Assembly (NCBI GenBank): GCA_000226015.1
Contig: JH154687.1
Location: 1-26,239 of the forward strand
DNA length: 26,239 bases
Direction: 5' to 3'
Source of the DNA: Mnemiopsis leidyi
Lineage: Eukaryota; Ctenophora; Tentaculata; Lobata; Bolinopsidae
Of the stretch, positions 16,439 through 25,960 are shown piece after piece (position 1 is the stretch's first letter; every line of letters begins with the position of its first letter). The translations under genes were made by a program, and so were the position numbers. The notes beneath the pieces were generated by a model. It made no database searches and was not told the DNA's origin. It saw nothing but the letters and a program-made list of their open reading frames with translations.

Positions 16439-16544
16439 GTCACGTGACAGACACGTTGTCATGGAAACAACACACGTGACGTACCTTCACAATGTCCTGC
16501 TTACAGAGGTCCAAAGAGTCACGTGACCACGAGATAACCACGTG
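16439..16544. promoter_or_regulatory. Cluster of four CACGTG E-boxes
   Basis: Palindromic CACGTG sites lie at 16441-16446, 16473-16478, 16520-16525 and 16539-16544. The first has the full palindrome GTCACGTGAC, the third is GTCACGTGACC, and the second runs into TGACGT. GTCACGTGAC-type sites are the preferred target of bHLH-ZIP factors of the MITF/TFE and USF groups. The target gene is unclear. The Ly6/uPAR gene starts 2.1 kb to the right, and the minus-strand gene lies 2.8 kb to the left. Confidence 0.55.
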
Positions 16545-16753
16545 GTACTATAACAACATGAGGAGTATAGTGTTTTGTGTAAAACGTACGGTCATGACAG
16601 GTGCGGCTTTAATTAAGATTATAATGTGTAACCCGCGCGAGTATAAAGTTATAACAATTGGACTAAAATGAAATAACATTTACTGGCTCGTACATGATCT
16701 GATTTTAGTAGGATTTCAAGCACAGCTAACTTTATATAGCGTGTTCCCTATAC

Positions 16754-16867
16754 CACATTATAAAGAACACATTATAAAGAACACATTATAAAGAACACAT
16801 TGTAAAGAACACATTATAAAGAACACATTGTAAAGAACACATTATAAAGAACACATTATAAAGAACA
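16754..16867. repeat. 14-bp array (ACATTATAAAGAAC)
   Basis: Eight nearly identical 14-bp units, each with a TTATAAAG core (two have TTGTAAAG). Confidence 0.96.
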
Positions 16868-18655
16868 TTTAACCTGTTATACTTACAAATGTCTTAATTG
16901 TATACGGTACATTACAACATGGAATATATCACTACTGATATTAACAGCAAAACAATGCACGTGCTGCAGTCACACCATCTCACATGCTGTTTACCATAAT
17001 ATCATACATTAATTTAACTTAACATAATTTAACATATCTTGACATATCTTAGCATATTTTAACAAATCTTAACAATGCAATTCTAGATTTACTACAAATC
17101 TAGCAGATAACTTCCAACTTTAAATATTTCCACGTATCTCGTTACAGACCGTTTAAATGCAGATCCATTTGATTAGACGCAAGAAAAGAATAAGATATGC
17201 GAATAAAGCACCTGTACAGTGCACAAAACTGATTTTAGATGCAGCTTTCGAGAATGATTGACCCCTTTTCAAAAATGACTCTAGTTACTTAATGAACAAA
17301 GTCATTAGTAAACAGCACAGGAAGTAATTTAAATGTACCGATAGATTTTCATTAAGTAACCGAATAAAGAAGCAGTTTCAAATACAATATAAGAAACAAA
17401 CTGGATGAGCAAACTTAATAAGCATGCTCATCGACCGTACGAAGGTGCTAAATATCATTATAACAGTAAGTGAGATAGAATATAACAGTAAGTGAGGTGG
17501 TTCACATTATCAAATGACGGGCCGGCTAAATAATGACCACGTTGCAAAGTCATGTTTGCAAATCTGCTGCAGCGGTCCGAGTAACGTGTACTGTGTTATT
17601 TTTCTTCCTATCTTCAGTTTAGGGAAGAGCTTATTAGCTTAAAGCAGTCATGAGGCGTGAAATCACGAACATGGTTGACCATAATTTCGGGATTTGACGT
17701 TGTTTAAAAATATGTCTGGAATTAAGAATTTAATAGTTGAACTCCGAAGTTAGTGAAGCGACAGAATCCAGACAGCAGATTGATTAATCAGATTAACCCC
17801 TCTCAAAACAAGGTATTGAACTCTTCGGTCCTCAGACCATTAAAAACATCCTGAGAGAAAGAAAACGGGCCAATCTGGTAGGAAAATATAAAAACTGGTG
17901 GTCACAGCCCAAATGGTTATGTAAAAAATCTAAAAGCAAAGAAAAGCACAAATATATAGATAAAATTAAAGAATAGAAAAATGAAACTGCATGCCCAAAA
18001 CCAACAATTACCAAAAATTTATTTAGCTTTAGTGGTAAAGCTAATTGTGCAAACAAAGGCTAAAAGACCTCTTTGATACTATTGAGCGAAATCGAATATG
18101 CTTTACAATGTGAAGATAAAAATCTTCCCTTCTACATATTAAGACGTCTTTAGAAGACGACGATTTCATAATGCCGAATTTAAAATTGTTCAATTTATCT
18201 TGAAATGCATCAACGTGTCTGTCAAATAGGAATAATCTCTTAAAGTTTCAAAGCAACTGTAGAGCTAGTTTTTGAAATGCCAAAGAATATTATTGCCAGA
18301 AAAAGTCCTTAAAATTTTGTTCAATTTTTTGTGCGCCGTAGCTGGATCCTGCCAGGATTTGTCAATTTTCTTGAGACTCTTCGATTACGTCAAGTTCGAT
18401 CGTCGAAATAATTTTTGGACAAAGCTTTTTTTCTGGTATTTTTCATGCAATTACTGTATTGGTGTTAAAAGGCAAACTAGGTCTTGGCGGAGGTTTAGAG
18501 ATTTATAATGTTACAATTTCAGGGAGAAGTTTATGTGGGACTTATCGTAGTTTGCTGACACTCAGAACGAATATTGTACATTGTACTGATGACGAAGTTT
18601 TATTAATTAATTCGTTTTTGTAAGTTGTCATCGTCATTTGTTTGTGATCTTTTAA
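16868..18655. other. Upstream region of the Ly6/uPAR gene
   Basis: About 1.8 kb without a supported gene. Several short open frames (17832-18056 minus; 18272-18508 plus) lack splice or domain support. A short run of (T/A)ACATAT(C/T)TT-like units lies at about 17020-17075. No clear TATA box is seen just before 18656. Confidence 0.5.
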
Positions 18656-18719
18656 ATGAAGGTGAAGATAGTTGACTTCTTGGTCACTCTTTTAGTCTTG
18701 ACAGCATTCTCTCCAATAT
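18656..18719 (+). CDS. LU gene exon 1: signal peptide
   Basis: The ATG at 18656 begins a basic N-terminus (MKVK), a hydrophobic core (FLVTLLVLTAF) and a polar end, SPI. Donor ATAT|GTACGT, phase 1. Its separate start and leader show this is a gene distinct from the upstream mosaic gene. Confidence 0.85.
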
Positions 18720-21363
18720 GTACGTAACTAAAACAGTATCATAAAAGATTGATTTCCTGGGGCACTACCAATATCACTCAGTGATTGAGTCATTTGTTAA
18801 TTTAAAGATTCGAGTTTTGAGGATCATTTATAAACCAAGCATAATTGCATAATAATGGATATTGAAGAACACTGAAGACTCTCCCCTCCAGTAATAGAAA
18901 CGGTAAATACCTGCTGGAAACAAACCCCATCACCTGACAAAGTCAAATGTACAGCTTCTGTTGCTGCCTGTGAGGTCCAAACATGTGCCGGACAAGATGA
19001 CGTGTGTTACTTAGCAACCAACACCCTCTCTGGATTTGAGGCTAGGTAAGTTACTTAGCAACCAACACCCTCTCTGGATTTGAGGCTAGGTAAGTTACTT
19101 AGCAACCAGAACTCTCTCTGGATTTGAGGCTAGGTAAGTTACTTAAGAACCAAAACTCTCTCGGGATTTGAGGCTAGGTAAGTTACTTAGCAACCAACAC
19201 TCTCTCTCTGGATTTGAGGCTAGGTAAGTTACTTAGCAACCAACACCCTCTCGAGATTTGATGCTAGGTAAGTTACTTAGCAACTAACTTTCTCTATGGA
19301 ATTGATGCTAGGTAAGTTACTTAGCAACCAACTTTCTCTCTGGATTTGAGGCTAGGTAAGTTACTTAGCAACCAACACTCTCTCGAGATTTGAGGCTAGG
19401 TTGGTTACTTAGCAACCAACACTCTTTTAGTTTTGTGATTTGACTTTTGAGGCTAAGCAGGTTACTTTGCAAGTTACTTAGCAAGTTACTTAGCAACAGA
19501 AAAAACTACGTTACAGAGGTTGTCTAGGACGAGATTTCTGTTTCGGTCTAATTAACGAGACGTGGAAGAGGTGTGAGACGCCGACAGGAACGAACGAAAC
19601 CCAGTGTCTTTATTGTTGTCAGATAAACAACTGTAACGCAGATAGAGTTACTAGTAAGGGTCTTGTTGATGAGCATTTAATTCAGTTTCTTTAATATCCT
19701 TCAACTACTGACTACTTTGCTATCTTCTTTTATTGCTAGAATCTTTTTAAAAAGTGTACTTTTAAGAGAAGGGAAAAAAGAGAAACAAGAAGGATAAAGG
19801 GAGAAGGAAGAGGGAGAAGGGTTGGGGAGAATAGAAAGTGGGATGGTCGAAGGGGCTGGGGGTGAGACAAGGAAGAATGGGGGAGGAGGCAGAATAAAGA
19901 GGTGGGAAAAGGTTTAGGACGACGAAGGACAGAGGAGCGAGGAAGAAGAAAGGACGAGTGAGATGTGAATTTACCGTCCTGAGGACGGGGTCCCTGCTAG
20001 TTCTATTCAAATAGCTGAAATAAAATCCTCGCAGAGTGGCCAGAGTCGATATCAGTGTCGGTATCAGAGGAAGTAAACACAACAAACCGAACTTTTAATG
20101 GTTAGATTTCTTTCTTAACTTAAAGTTCGTAATTGGTAGCAATTATCACATGTAGGTTTTTCATCTAGGGTAAGACATGAAAGCAAACTGTTTTTACATT
20201 GTTATTATAACAAAGAGACAGAGTTTAGTAAGATCAATAATGAGGACCCCCTAGTCTACCTTACACGTGCACATAGTAGTAAAAGTTGTAATTTTTATTT
20301 CAAATGTGTAACAAAGCTGCTCGTTAAATCGGTTTTATGTCACAGTGACGTCACGCTATAACGCTACACAAACAGTTTGCTATATTGTTGTATTTTCAGT
20401 GACAGACGAGAAACTACCAATGATCTACATATACGCGGGGGGCTGGAGGTGGTACTTTCTTGATAATACTGATTATCTTGTTAGTGATCTACTGTGTTCT
20501 GGAGACAGCTAAGAAGCGACGGTTAAAGGAAGTTATAGCAGCGATGAATAAGGTTTTTGTTTCACTGTTGACGTTAATGACTCGTAACTCGTCATCAAGA
20601 TTAAATTTTCATTGAAAATTTAACTTTTATTTTGTATTTACAGTCACTGGTAAACTTTAATTATATAATTCACGCAGTTTTTCTATTTTTTGTTAAGATA
20701 TAATTTGTACTTGTTCAAGGACACTCTCAGTAGATTGATAAGGAAGCCACAATTTTAGACATTTACAATTTTCTCTCAGAGAAGACAAATGAGAAGAGAA
20801 AGATCTCTTCTAGAAAGAGCAGGAGAAACCGTGACAGAAACCACAGGAGGTAAGTGAAGTGATAGTTATATTAACATTCAAACTACAAGGTCTTAAACTA
20901 TAGAAAACTAAAATGTTAACTATTAAAAACTTCAACCACAAAGACCAAAACAATTGAGAACTCAAGCATAAAACAACAAAACACTGACCCACGGCCTTTA
21001 TCCATCAGAATTAATCCAGCTGACGATGAAGATGAATTAAGAGATTGTAAACTCAAAAAGTAAAAATACACTACCGAACATAATACTTCCTTATGCTTGC
21101 AGGTATTTTCTCTGCTATAGGCGGACTGTTTGGGTTCGGGGATGATTCTCAGGACGAAAAGCCCATGGTGGAGGAGCCAGGGAAGAAGAAAAACAAAGGA
21201 TCTGTGAGATCAAGTAAGCATAATAATAGCATAATGAATCTAATTGTAATTCTACGGTTAGACCATACATGTTTGTTTACTAGAATTAAAGTTAAGATAA
21301 AGTCTTTAATCAAGATTACAGGCAAAAAGCCAGAGTTAAAGCTACTCAATACAACTTTTTGAG
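18656..21363 (+). CDS. Single-pass membrane protein with extracellular Ly6/uPAR (three-finger) domain, 7 exons
   Basis: Exons: 18656-18719, 18892-19045, 19517-19653, 20400-20552, 20780-20849, 21103-21213, 21323-21363. Exon 1 is a signal peptide (MKVKIVDFLVTLLVLTAFSP). Exons 2 and 3 encode one LU domain with twelve cysteines, including the family signature CC-x4-CN (CCQINNCN). Exon 4 encodes a membrane helix (FLIILIILLVIYCV) followed by a stop-transfer AKKRRLK. Exons 5-7 give a charged cytoplasmic tail ending LKLLNTTF. All joints match in phase except exon 4, which is one base too long. The in-frame reading before its six-G run leads to TAA at 20510-20512, while the helix is in the next frame. 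A GAG acceptor at 20448 would restore the frame. LU proteins are usually cell-surface ligands or receptors. Most are GPI-anchored, so a true helix is less common. About 226-242 residues depending on the resolution. Confidence 0.82.
18892..19653 (+). CDS. LU gene exons 2-3: Ly6/uPAR domain
   Basis: Exon 2 (18892-19045) follows CCCCTCCAG and exon 3 (19517-19653) follows GTTACAG. They join in phase 2. Cysteine landmarks are NTCW, VKC, AACEVQTC, DVCYL, GCL, DFC, KRC, TQC, CC and NNCN, about 95 residues in all. The closing CC-x4-CN signature and length fit the LU fold. NET and related Asn-x-Thr sites suggest glycosylation. The donor of exon 2 (AG|GTAAGT) heads an array of copies of itself. The exon 3 acceptor is weak and appears to derive from the last, degenerate repeat unit. 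Confidence 0.88.
19006..19500 (+). repeat. 44-bp minisatellite made from the exon 2 3' end and its donor
   Basis: Nine units (44 bp; the fifth is 46) start at 19006, 19050, 19094, 19138, 19182, 19228, 19272, 19316 and 19360, followed by a degraded tail. Unit 1 is the real coding end of exon 2 (CYLATNTLSGFEAR) plus its donor. Eight units keep GGCTAG|GTAAGT (donor G at 19046, 19090, 19134, 19178, 19224, 19268, 19312 and 19356). The ninth is GGCTAGGTTGGT. Confidence 0.97.
19654..20399 (+). other. Intron 3 of the LU gene
   Basis: A 746-bp intron with donor ACTA|GTAAGG and acceptor GTATTTTCAG. It contains a long purine-rich tract at 19765-19965. Apart from that tract, no feature was seen. Confidence 0.75.
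19765..19965 (+). repeat. Polypurine tract of about 200 bp
   Basis: The plus strand is almost entirely A and G (motifs GGGAGAAGG, GGGGGAGGAGG), with very few pyrimidines. Such homopurine-homopyrimidine tracts can form triplex DNA. A 107-codon minus-strand frame rich in Leu, Phe, Pro and Ser is a by-product of this composition. Confidence 0.85.
20400..20552 (+). CDS. LU gene exon 4: transmembrane exon with a one-base frame conflict
   Basis: The exon follows TTGTATTTTCAG and ends AATAAG|GTTTTT. From the phase 1 entry it reads MTDEKLPMIYIYAG, then meets a run of six G at 20437-20442. After the run the membrane helix and basic stop-transfer lie one frame away, and the entry frame stops at 20510-20512. 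Exon length is 153, whereas phases demand 152. Either the run has one G too many (sequencing error, allele or mutation), or splicing uses GAG at 20448, which gives the right phase but has no pyrimidine tract. Without either, the product is secreted and lacks an anchor. Confidence 0.75.
20437..20442 (+). other. G6 homopolymer at the frame break
   Basis: Six consecutive G. One fewer would join the upstream frame to the transmembrane frame. Homopolymers are prone both to read errors and to true slippage. Confidence 0.75.
20780..21363 (+). CDS. LU gene exons 5-7: cytoplasmic tail
   Basis: Exon 5 (20780-20849, after TCTCTCAG) is basic then Thr-rich: RRQMRRERSLLERAG and ETVTETTG. Exon 6 (21103-21213, after GCTTGCAG) is Gly/Phe-rich then acidic and Lys-rich: GIFSAIGGLFGFGDD and EEPGKKKNKG. 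Exon 7 (21323-21363, after GATTACAG) encodes KKPELKLLNTTF and TGA. Phases 0, 1 and 1 agree. Clusters of basic residues next to the membrane fit an inner-leaflet position. There is no kinase, death or ITIM-type motif I can name. Readthrough past exon 6 would add an unrelated 49-residue tail ending at the same stop frame, which is less likely. Confidence 0.8.
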
Positions 21364-22741
21364 ATACTTCTCAAAGCAGCAGGAAGTTGAGCATCAAATT
21401 ACGTAACTGCGATCATGATTGAATTTCCTGCTCACTGCTCGTTATCTTTACATCTAATTTTATTAATATTAATCAACATTCAAATCCACTAAATTAGATG
21501 AATAGGAAAGTTCCAGTTTCGTTAGGTAATCAACTCGATCCAAGCAAGATGAGTAATAATTATGAAAATACAAAACCATATTGCCATGGTAAATGCACTG
21601 CTTTTCGCAAACAAAAACAATTAAAAGCCATGTCAATTTCAGGAAAGAGTTCTGGAAAAGTAAATCCTGTCTAACAACAACTCGACAAGCACCTATCAAC
21701 ATCAATTGAAACACAATGAAATATTCCAAAATACAACTACAAGAGAACAATTGCCAGTGAGAGAAAACCTGTATAGTACATGCTGATCCAGCAAGAAGAC
21801 CACCAGCGGGCAGGAGATGTTTAATCCGGAATAATCGAGTAAGATCAACCTGGTCAATGACAGATGGCACGGGTGTGTCGTTTAATGAGAAATTGTCTTC
21901 GTCATTAATTTGAAATTAATATGAACTTAAGTGTCAGCAGATCTGGATAAAGCATTAAAAAGTGGATTTGGTCTGATGGTTTATTTTTGTGTCTCCTATT
22001 TTATGTCAGACGTGAGACAGCGCGTTACGATTCGATTTTGGAGTTTACCTTAATCATCTTCACCAAACTGCATACATGGGTATGTCCCATTACATGTAGT
22101 GGGACATACCCTGAATTATAATGTCATACATCCGAATTTGAAACCTAAATGTGTCATACATCTGAGTCCTAACAGCTGGGAAAAAATTGATTTTTGTAAA
22201 TAGTTAGATTGATCACTTGATAGTAGTATAATATATGGTTTGAAATAAGTCAGAATTCTTTTTATTAAGAACTGGAGCCATGCTTATAAAAAGATACATT
22301 TAAGACTAAGCCCTCTCTATTGCACAATAGCTTCTGGAGAAGCTACACTTGCCTATGTTGAATTGCTAACTAAGCTCGTGGAATTGAACAATGCAACATA
22401 GACCGGAACTACATGAACATCATTAGTATGGAACGTTGGGAACTCTATGGCAACACTCCATCACTGTTGACAATCCAATTGCTTTTGTCTTGGACGATAT
22501 ATCTCGATTCTGTTAGAGTGTTATGGATCCTCATATAATTCTATAATTGAGCTGACCAATCTGTTCGTGAAGTTGCGATGCTACAGAGTTCCGTTTAACT
22601 TTAACACACGAATTTTGAATAATATTTAGGACTTTTTTCTTAGTTATCTCAAACTTTGAAACTTTTAAAGTTTTTCTTTAGTATTTTGACAGTCGCACTC
22701 GAATATACTTTTTTACAGTTTAAACAGCCTGTTAATTTCAA
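21364..22741. other. Non-coding stretch 3' of the LU gene
   Basis: AT-rich; contains the 3' UTR of the LU gene. No AATAAA is close; ATTAAA occurs at 21620-21625. A 133-codon minus frame (21469-21870) opens at GTG with no ATG, no domain and only a weak GTTTTC donor, so it is not called. A short hairpin lies at 22078-22111. Confidence 0.5.
22078..22111. repeat. Perfect 12-bp inverted repeat, 10-bp loop
   Basis: GGGTATGTCCCA (22078-22089) pairs with TGGGACATACCC (22100-22111). The loop TTACATGTAG contains the palindrome ACATGT. It is followed by two copies of TGTCATACATC. Confidence 0.85.
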
Positions 22742-22854
22742 TCTTAACTTAAACCATTAGCCCGGTCGCCATTCCCTATACGGCGGATTGTGGCGGTGAT
22801 AACCGATTCTCGCAGCTCAAACCTGAACGGTAAAGACGGATATAATCTCGTCAA
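22742..22854 (-). repeat. Dispersed repeat copy B, abutting the 19-bp array
   Basis: On the minus strand this region contains the same 21-mer (22834-22854) and 11-mer (22808-22818) as 1048-1099, in the same order. It is richer in GC than its surroundings. The 19-bp array begins directly at its left (minus-sense) edge, which suggests one composite element. Confidence 0.65.
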
Positions 22855-23101
22855 TACGGCGTATATGCCATTTGGTATAGTATACGCCATTTGGTAAAGT
22901 ATACGCCATTTGGTATAGTATACGCCATTTGGTATAGTATACGCCATTTGGTATAGTATACGCCATTTGGTATAGTATACGCCATTTGGTATAGTATACG
23001 CCATTTGGTATAGTATACGCCATTTGGTATAGTATACGCCATTTGGTATAGTATACGCCATTTGCTATAGTATACGCCATTTGCTATAGTATACGCCATT
23101 T
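22855..23101. repeat. 19-bp satellite array (GGTATAGTATACGCCATTT)
   Basis: About thirteen units, very homogeneous in the middle with variants at the ends (ATATGCC, GGTAAAG, GCTATAG). Since 19 is not divisible by 3, all three minus frames carry the same 19-residue repeat (MAYTIPNGVYYTKWRILYQ), which explains three overlapping open frames. Confidence 0.97.
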
Positions 23102-25436
23102 CTTCCTTGTCAAAGACCGATATTCAAGTTAGCGAGCCATTATGACTTCCTCTTAATCATTAAAGATTAATTTGCAGAAGGGTCCAATCACTACGCCATC
23201 TGCATGATCTGCATATGCTTTCAGTTCCATATATGCTTCTGCAGTTCCATACTATCACTAAGGGCTATTTCATAGGCCATACTAATTGGGTTATTTAATG
23301 AGCAATCGGCTTCTAACTTCTAATCTGAATCGTTAAATTTACGGAACATTTCTGGCTTACTCTTTTAAACTGCTGGCCACTATGATCATTGACTGGAATC
23401 GTGGGTATTCTAAAGGGAAAAGCAAGATAATGACCCATATATCGGCTAATGATAAAGAAGTCTGATTTCACCCACAAAAATACTAAGGAATACTTGAGGT
23501 GCCGTTGATAAAGCATCCCCGCGGTCGCCTAATTGATCCAATATGAATATTGAATTGTTCTACAGAATAAATATTTTGGGCCAAGTCCCACGGCCTTGAA
23601 TCTGCCGATCTGATACTGAAATTTATATTCTCATGAAAATTGAGTTACACTGTCATTATTATAAAGCTATTTGTCGGTGCGATATTCGCTGTGCCTATCC
23701 CGGATTATAAAAGTAAACTATATAACTGTGCCCAATATTTGCTTTGGAACGCAGTTTTCTGTTGGCTGACAAGGCAGCTTGTTTGCACCGGAAATTATTT
23801 CTTGTCGCGTACTGCGTGGTGACTGCTGAGTTTATTGGTACATTTTTTTATTCATGTACGCGGCATCATATATATTTTTAGTTAAAAAGCCTAAAGACGG
23901 TTTTAGTATCACCCATCATCATTATTCATCATGGATCATCACGCCAAATACTGCTAATGGGTATAAAACATTAACGTTCAACTGGATGAATAACGACATC
24001 AAAAAATTTATTTTCCCAATTTGGCATACATATTATTCACAAAATAGTCATGCAGAGCGTAATTCAATAACAGTTTACTTGAACAACGCTGCCTGTTGAG
24101 GGTGCTTTTCCGGCCGGACCTCACACACGAGGACACACTAATTATCATTACCTTTCTAGTATTTACTGGTTCCTCGAACTCACAGTCAGTAGGTGGGCAC
24201 TGAAGGTAGTTCGGTATAACCTCCTAACATACTGTTTGTTTTCGGATGTGATTCATTTTCGTTGTTGCTGCTAACACATGATATAATATCTGATAATGTT
24301 ATTGATCTTGTAAACATTTCGTAGTAATCGTACAAAACGCCAACTTTCTTGACTAAAATTTAAACCAGGTTTTGAGTCCAGTTTTTACCGGCATTAACCA
24401 TTTATTTCTTGGAGTTTGATTTTATAATTTCGACCACTTTTTAATAAATTGTCAAGCTTACTTTAAACGACAGTTTTAATGAATTTTAGAAGCATAAAAT
24501 ATGCAAAAATTGCATCATGATACGTTGGGAATTATAGTTGGAAAATGAAAAGCAAAATGAAGAGTTCGAGAGCGGATTGTATTACAAATTACAATTCAAA
24601 TGTCGAGATCATTTTCCTATAAGAGTTTACAAAAATAACACAGCAAAATGAGGGGGCCCATTTCCGTGATTGTCTAATTCATCAGCTATTCATTTTAACG
24701 ATGATGAATAATCATTTAATCTTGTTTAATGGTCTATGATTATTATATTGTTTTATCATTGGGACTGACAATATGGACAATCACATCATTTCTTCATCGG
24801 TTTTTAAGATATCCAACTGAATTGTTTCAATTTCATTGGCCACCAGTGACGTTTACTTTTTTGTAATAATATACCGCGTTAGTAATCGGTTGAGACAATA
24901 AGACATAACTAGAAAACGCAGATTGCAAATTTAGTAATTTCAGTTGCTTGAAAATTTGCTTCTTTGCCACATAATTTAGAGTTTTCCCCATTATCATCAT
25001 ACTTACAGTAGGCAAGTAGGTTGTAGAATTAGAGGACTTTTTCCATGGATATGTTACTTAGAGGTTCAGCTCCTTTGCATTCACATCAACTTCCTTCGAC
25101 TAGTTTAGTCCCACCTGCCAACCAGCCTGTTCCCTGTGTTGTTTTTGTAGCCGCTGATTCGTTGGTAGGCTCTTAAAATTTTGGTCTTATCCCCGTCCGA
25201 GGAATTTTGTTTCCTCGTTCATAATTCCCCTGGTGGTTTCTCGAATTAACTTCTGACTTCTCAATATCCTTGCTGCAAACTTTAATGTTAATTGTTAACA
25301 TTTCCAATATGCTTTGGCTTAAACGTTTGTAGTTTTTCCGCTATAGTTCGCAGCTCTATCCAAACTGGTTTTTTATACAAACCAAGCTTGCCCCGGTTTA
25401 CCATCCACGAGCTAACACGAAACCTAATATTTTTAG
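23102..25436. other. Non-coding stretch
   Basis: No splice-supported exon found. Plus frames at 23640-23822 (opens at TTG) and 23854-24099 (ATG; 81 codons, IKKFIFPIWHTYYSQNSH) lack domains. An ATG frame at 25045-25176 is Pro/Ser-rich (44 codons) with a possible donor TTG|GTAGGC, but its phase does not fit the following exon. Confidence 0.45.
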
Positions 25437-25458
25437 ACTATATTCAGACTCTCCAAAC

Positions 25459-25888
25459 ATGAAATTCACTCCTGAAGTCCTGGATGCACAAAGTGAAAAA
25501 TATTCAACCAAAGTGGGATCTATCACAGGTTTACACATTTTTTAAATGTTTATAAAATCTATAGAACTATAGTTGTTTTGAGTACCAACGAGGTAAATCC
25601 GGAATGTTGGGATTATTATTATCCCAACATTCCGGAAATCCGGAATGTTGGGATTATTATCTGCAGTGATGATGTAATTGTATTTCATTATTCCATGATT
25701 TGATTTGATGCGGTTACAAATTAAGATACAAGCCTACAATTTCAGCACTGATGCCGCGCAATGAAGCCGTTAAGCTGCTACATGAACAAGACTTGACTGT
25801 TTATGGGGACGGGAAGTTTCCTATAGAGGACTACCTGGCTGTGATAACCAACAAGTCAGACCTGGTCTCTTTCGCAGACTACCTTCAG
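25459..25888 (+). CDS. Two exons of an unidentified gene, continuing rightward
   Basis: Exon a ends at CACAG|GTTTAC (25528) in phase 1. Its left end is either an ATG at 25459 (MKFTPEVLDAQSEKYSTKVG) or an acceptor at 25436 or 25447 if earlier exons exist. Exon b (25746-25888, after CAATTTCAG) encodes PRNEAVKLLHEQDLTVYGDG, then FPIEDYLAVITNKSDLVSF, and ends ACCTTCAG|GTACCG in phase 0. The sequence is charged and helical with no leader, so a cytosolic protein is likely. I do not recognise it. No further exon is visible before 26239. The splice sites and matched phases make coding likely. Confidence 0.65.
25594..25660. repeat. 15-bp hairpin plus a third direct copy, in the intron
   Basis: CCGGAATGTTGGGAT (25599-25613) and its complement (25621-25635) flank TATTATT. 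A direct copy of the left arm with its flank (AAATCCGGAATGTTGGGATT) follows at 25636. The second and third copies are themselves an inverted pair. Confidence 0.88.
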
Positions 25889-25960
25889 GTACCGTGATTG
25901 TAACTACTACATTCAGGTATACCTTCAGGTATACCCTTATAACTACACCTTCAGTACCTT
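25881..25960 (+). repeat. Repeated CTTCAG(GTAT) motifs at the exon b donor
   Basis: ACCTTCAG|GTACCG (donor 25889) is followed by ACATTCAG|GTATAC (25917), ACCTTCAG|GTATAC (25929) and ACCTTCAG|TACC. This is another short duplication that copies a splice donor. Confidence 0.7.

Noticed and set aside
16210..16443. 77-codon minus frame next to the E-box cluster
   Set aside because: It opens at GTG inside an E-box and is AT-driven and Phe-rich. The nearest ATG in another frame stops after 14 codons.
18892..19653. Three-finger toxin
   Set aside because: The Ly6/uPAR fold is shared with venom proteins, but this product has a transmembrane exon and a long cytoplasmic tail, which fits a cell-surface protein.
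19762..20085. 107-codon minus frame with hydrophobic, Pro/Ser-rich content
   Set aside because: It is caused by the polypyrimidine strand of the purine tract and lies within an intron of the LU gene.
21469..21870. 133-codon minus frame beginning at GTG
   Set aside because: No ATG, no recognisable domain and no good splice signals. It stays a possible exon fragment but is too weak to call.
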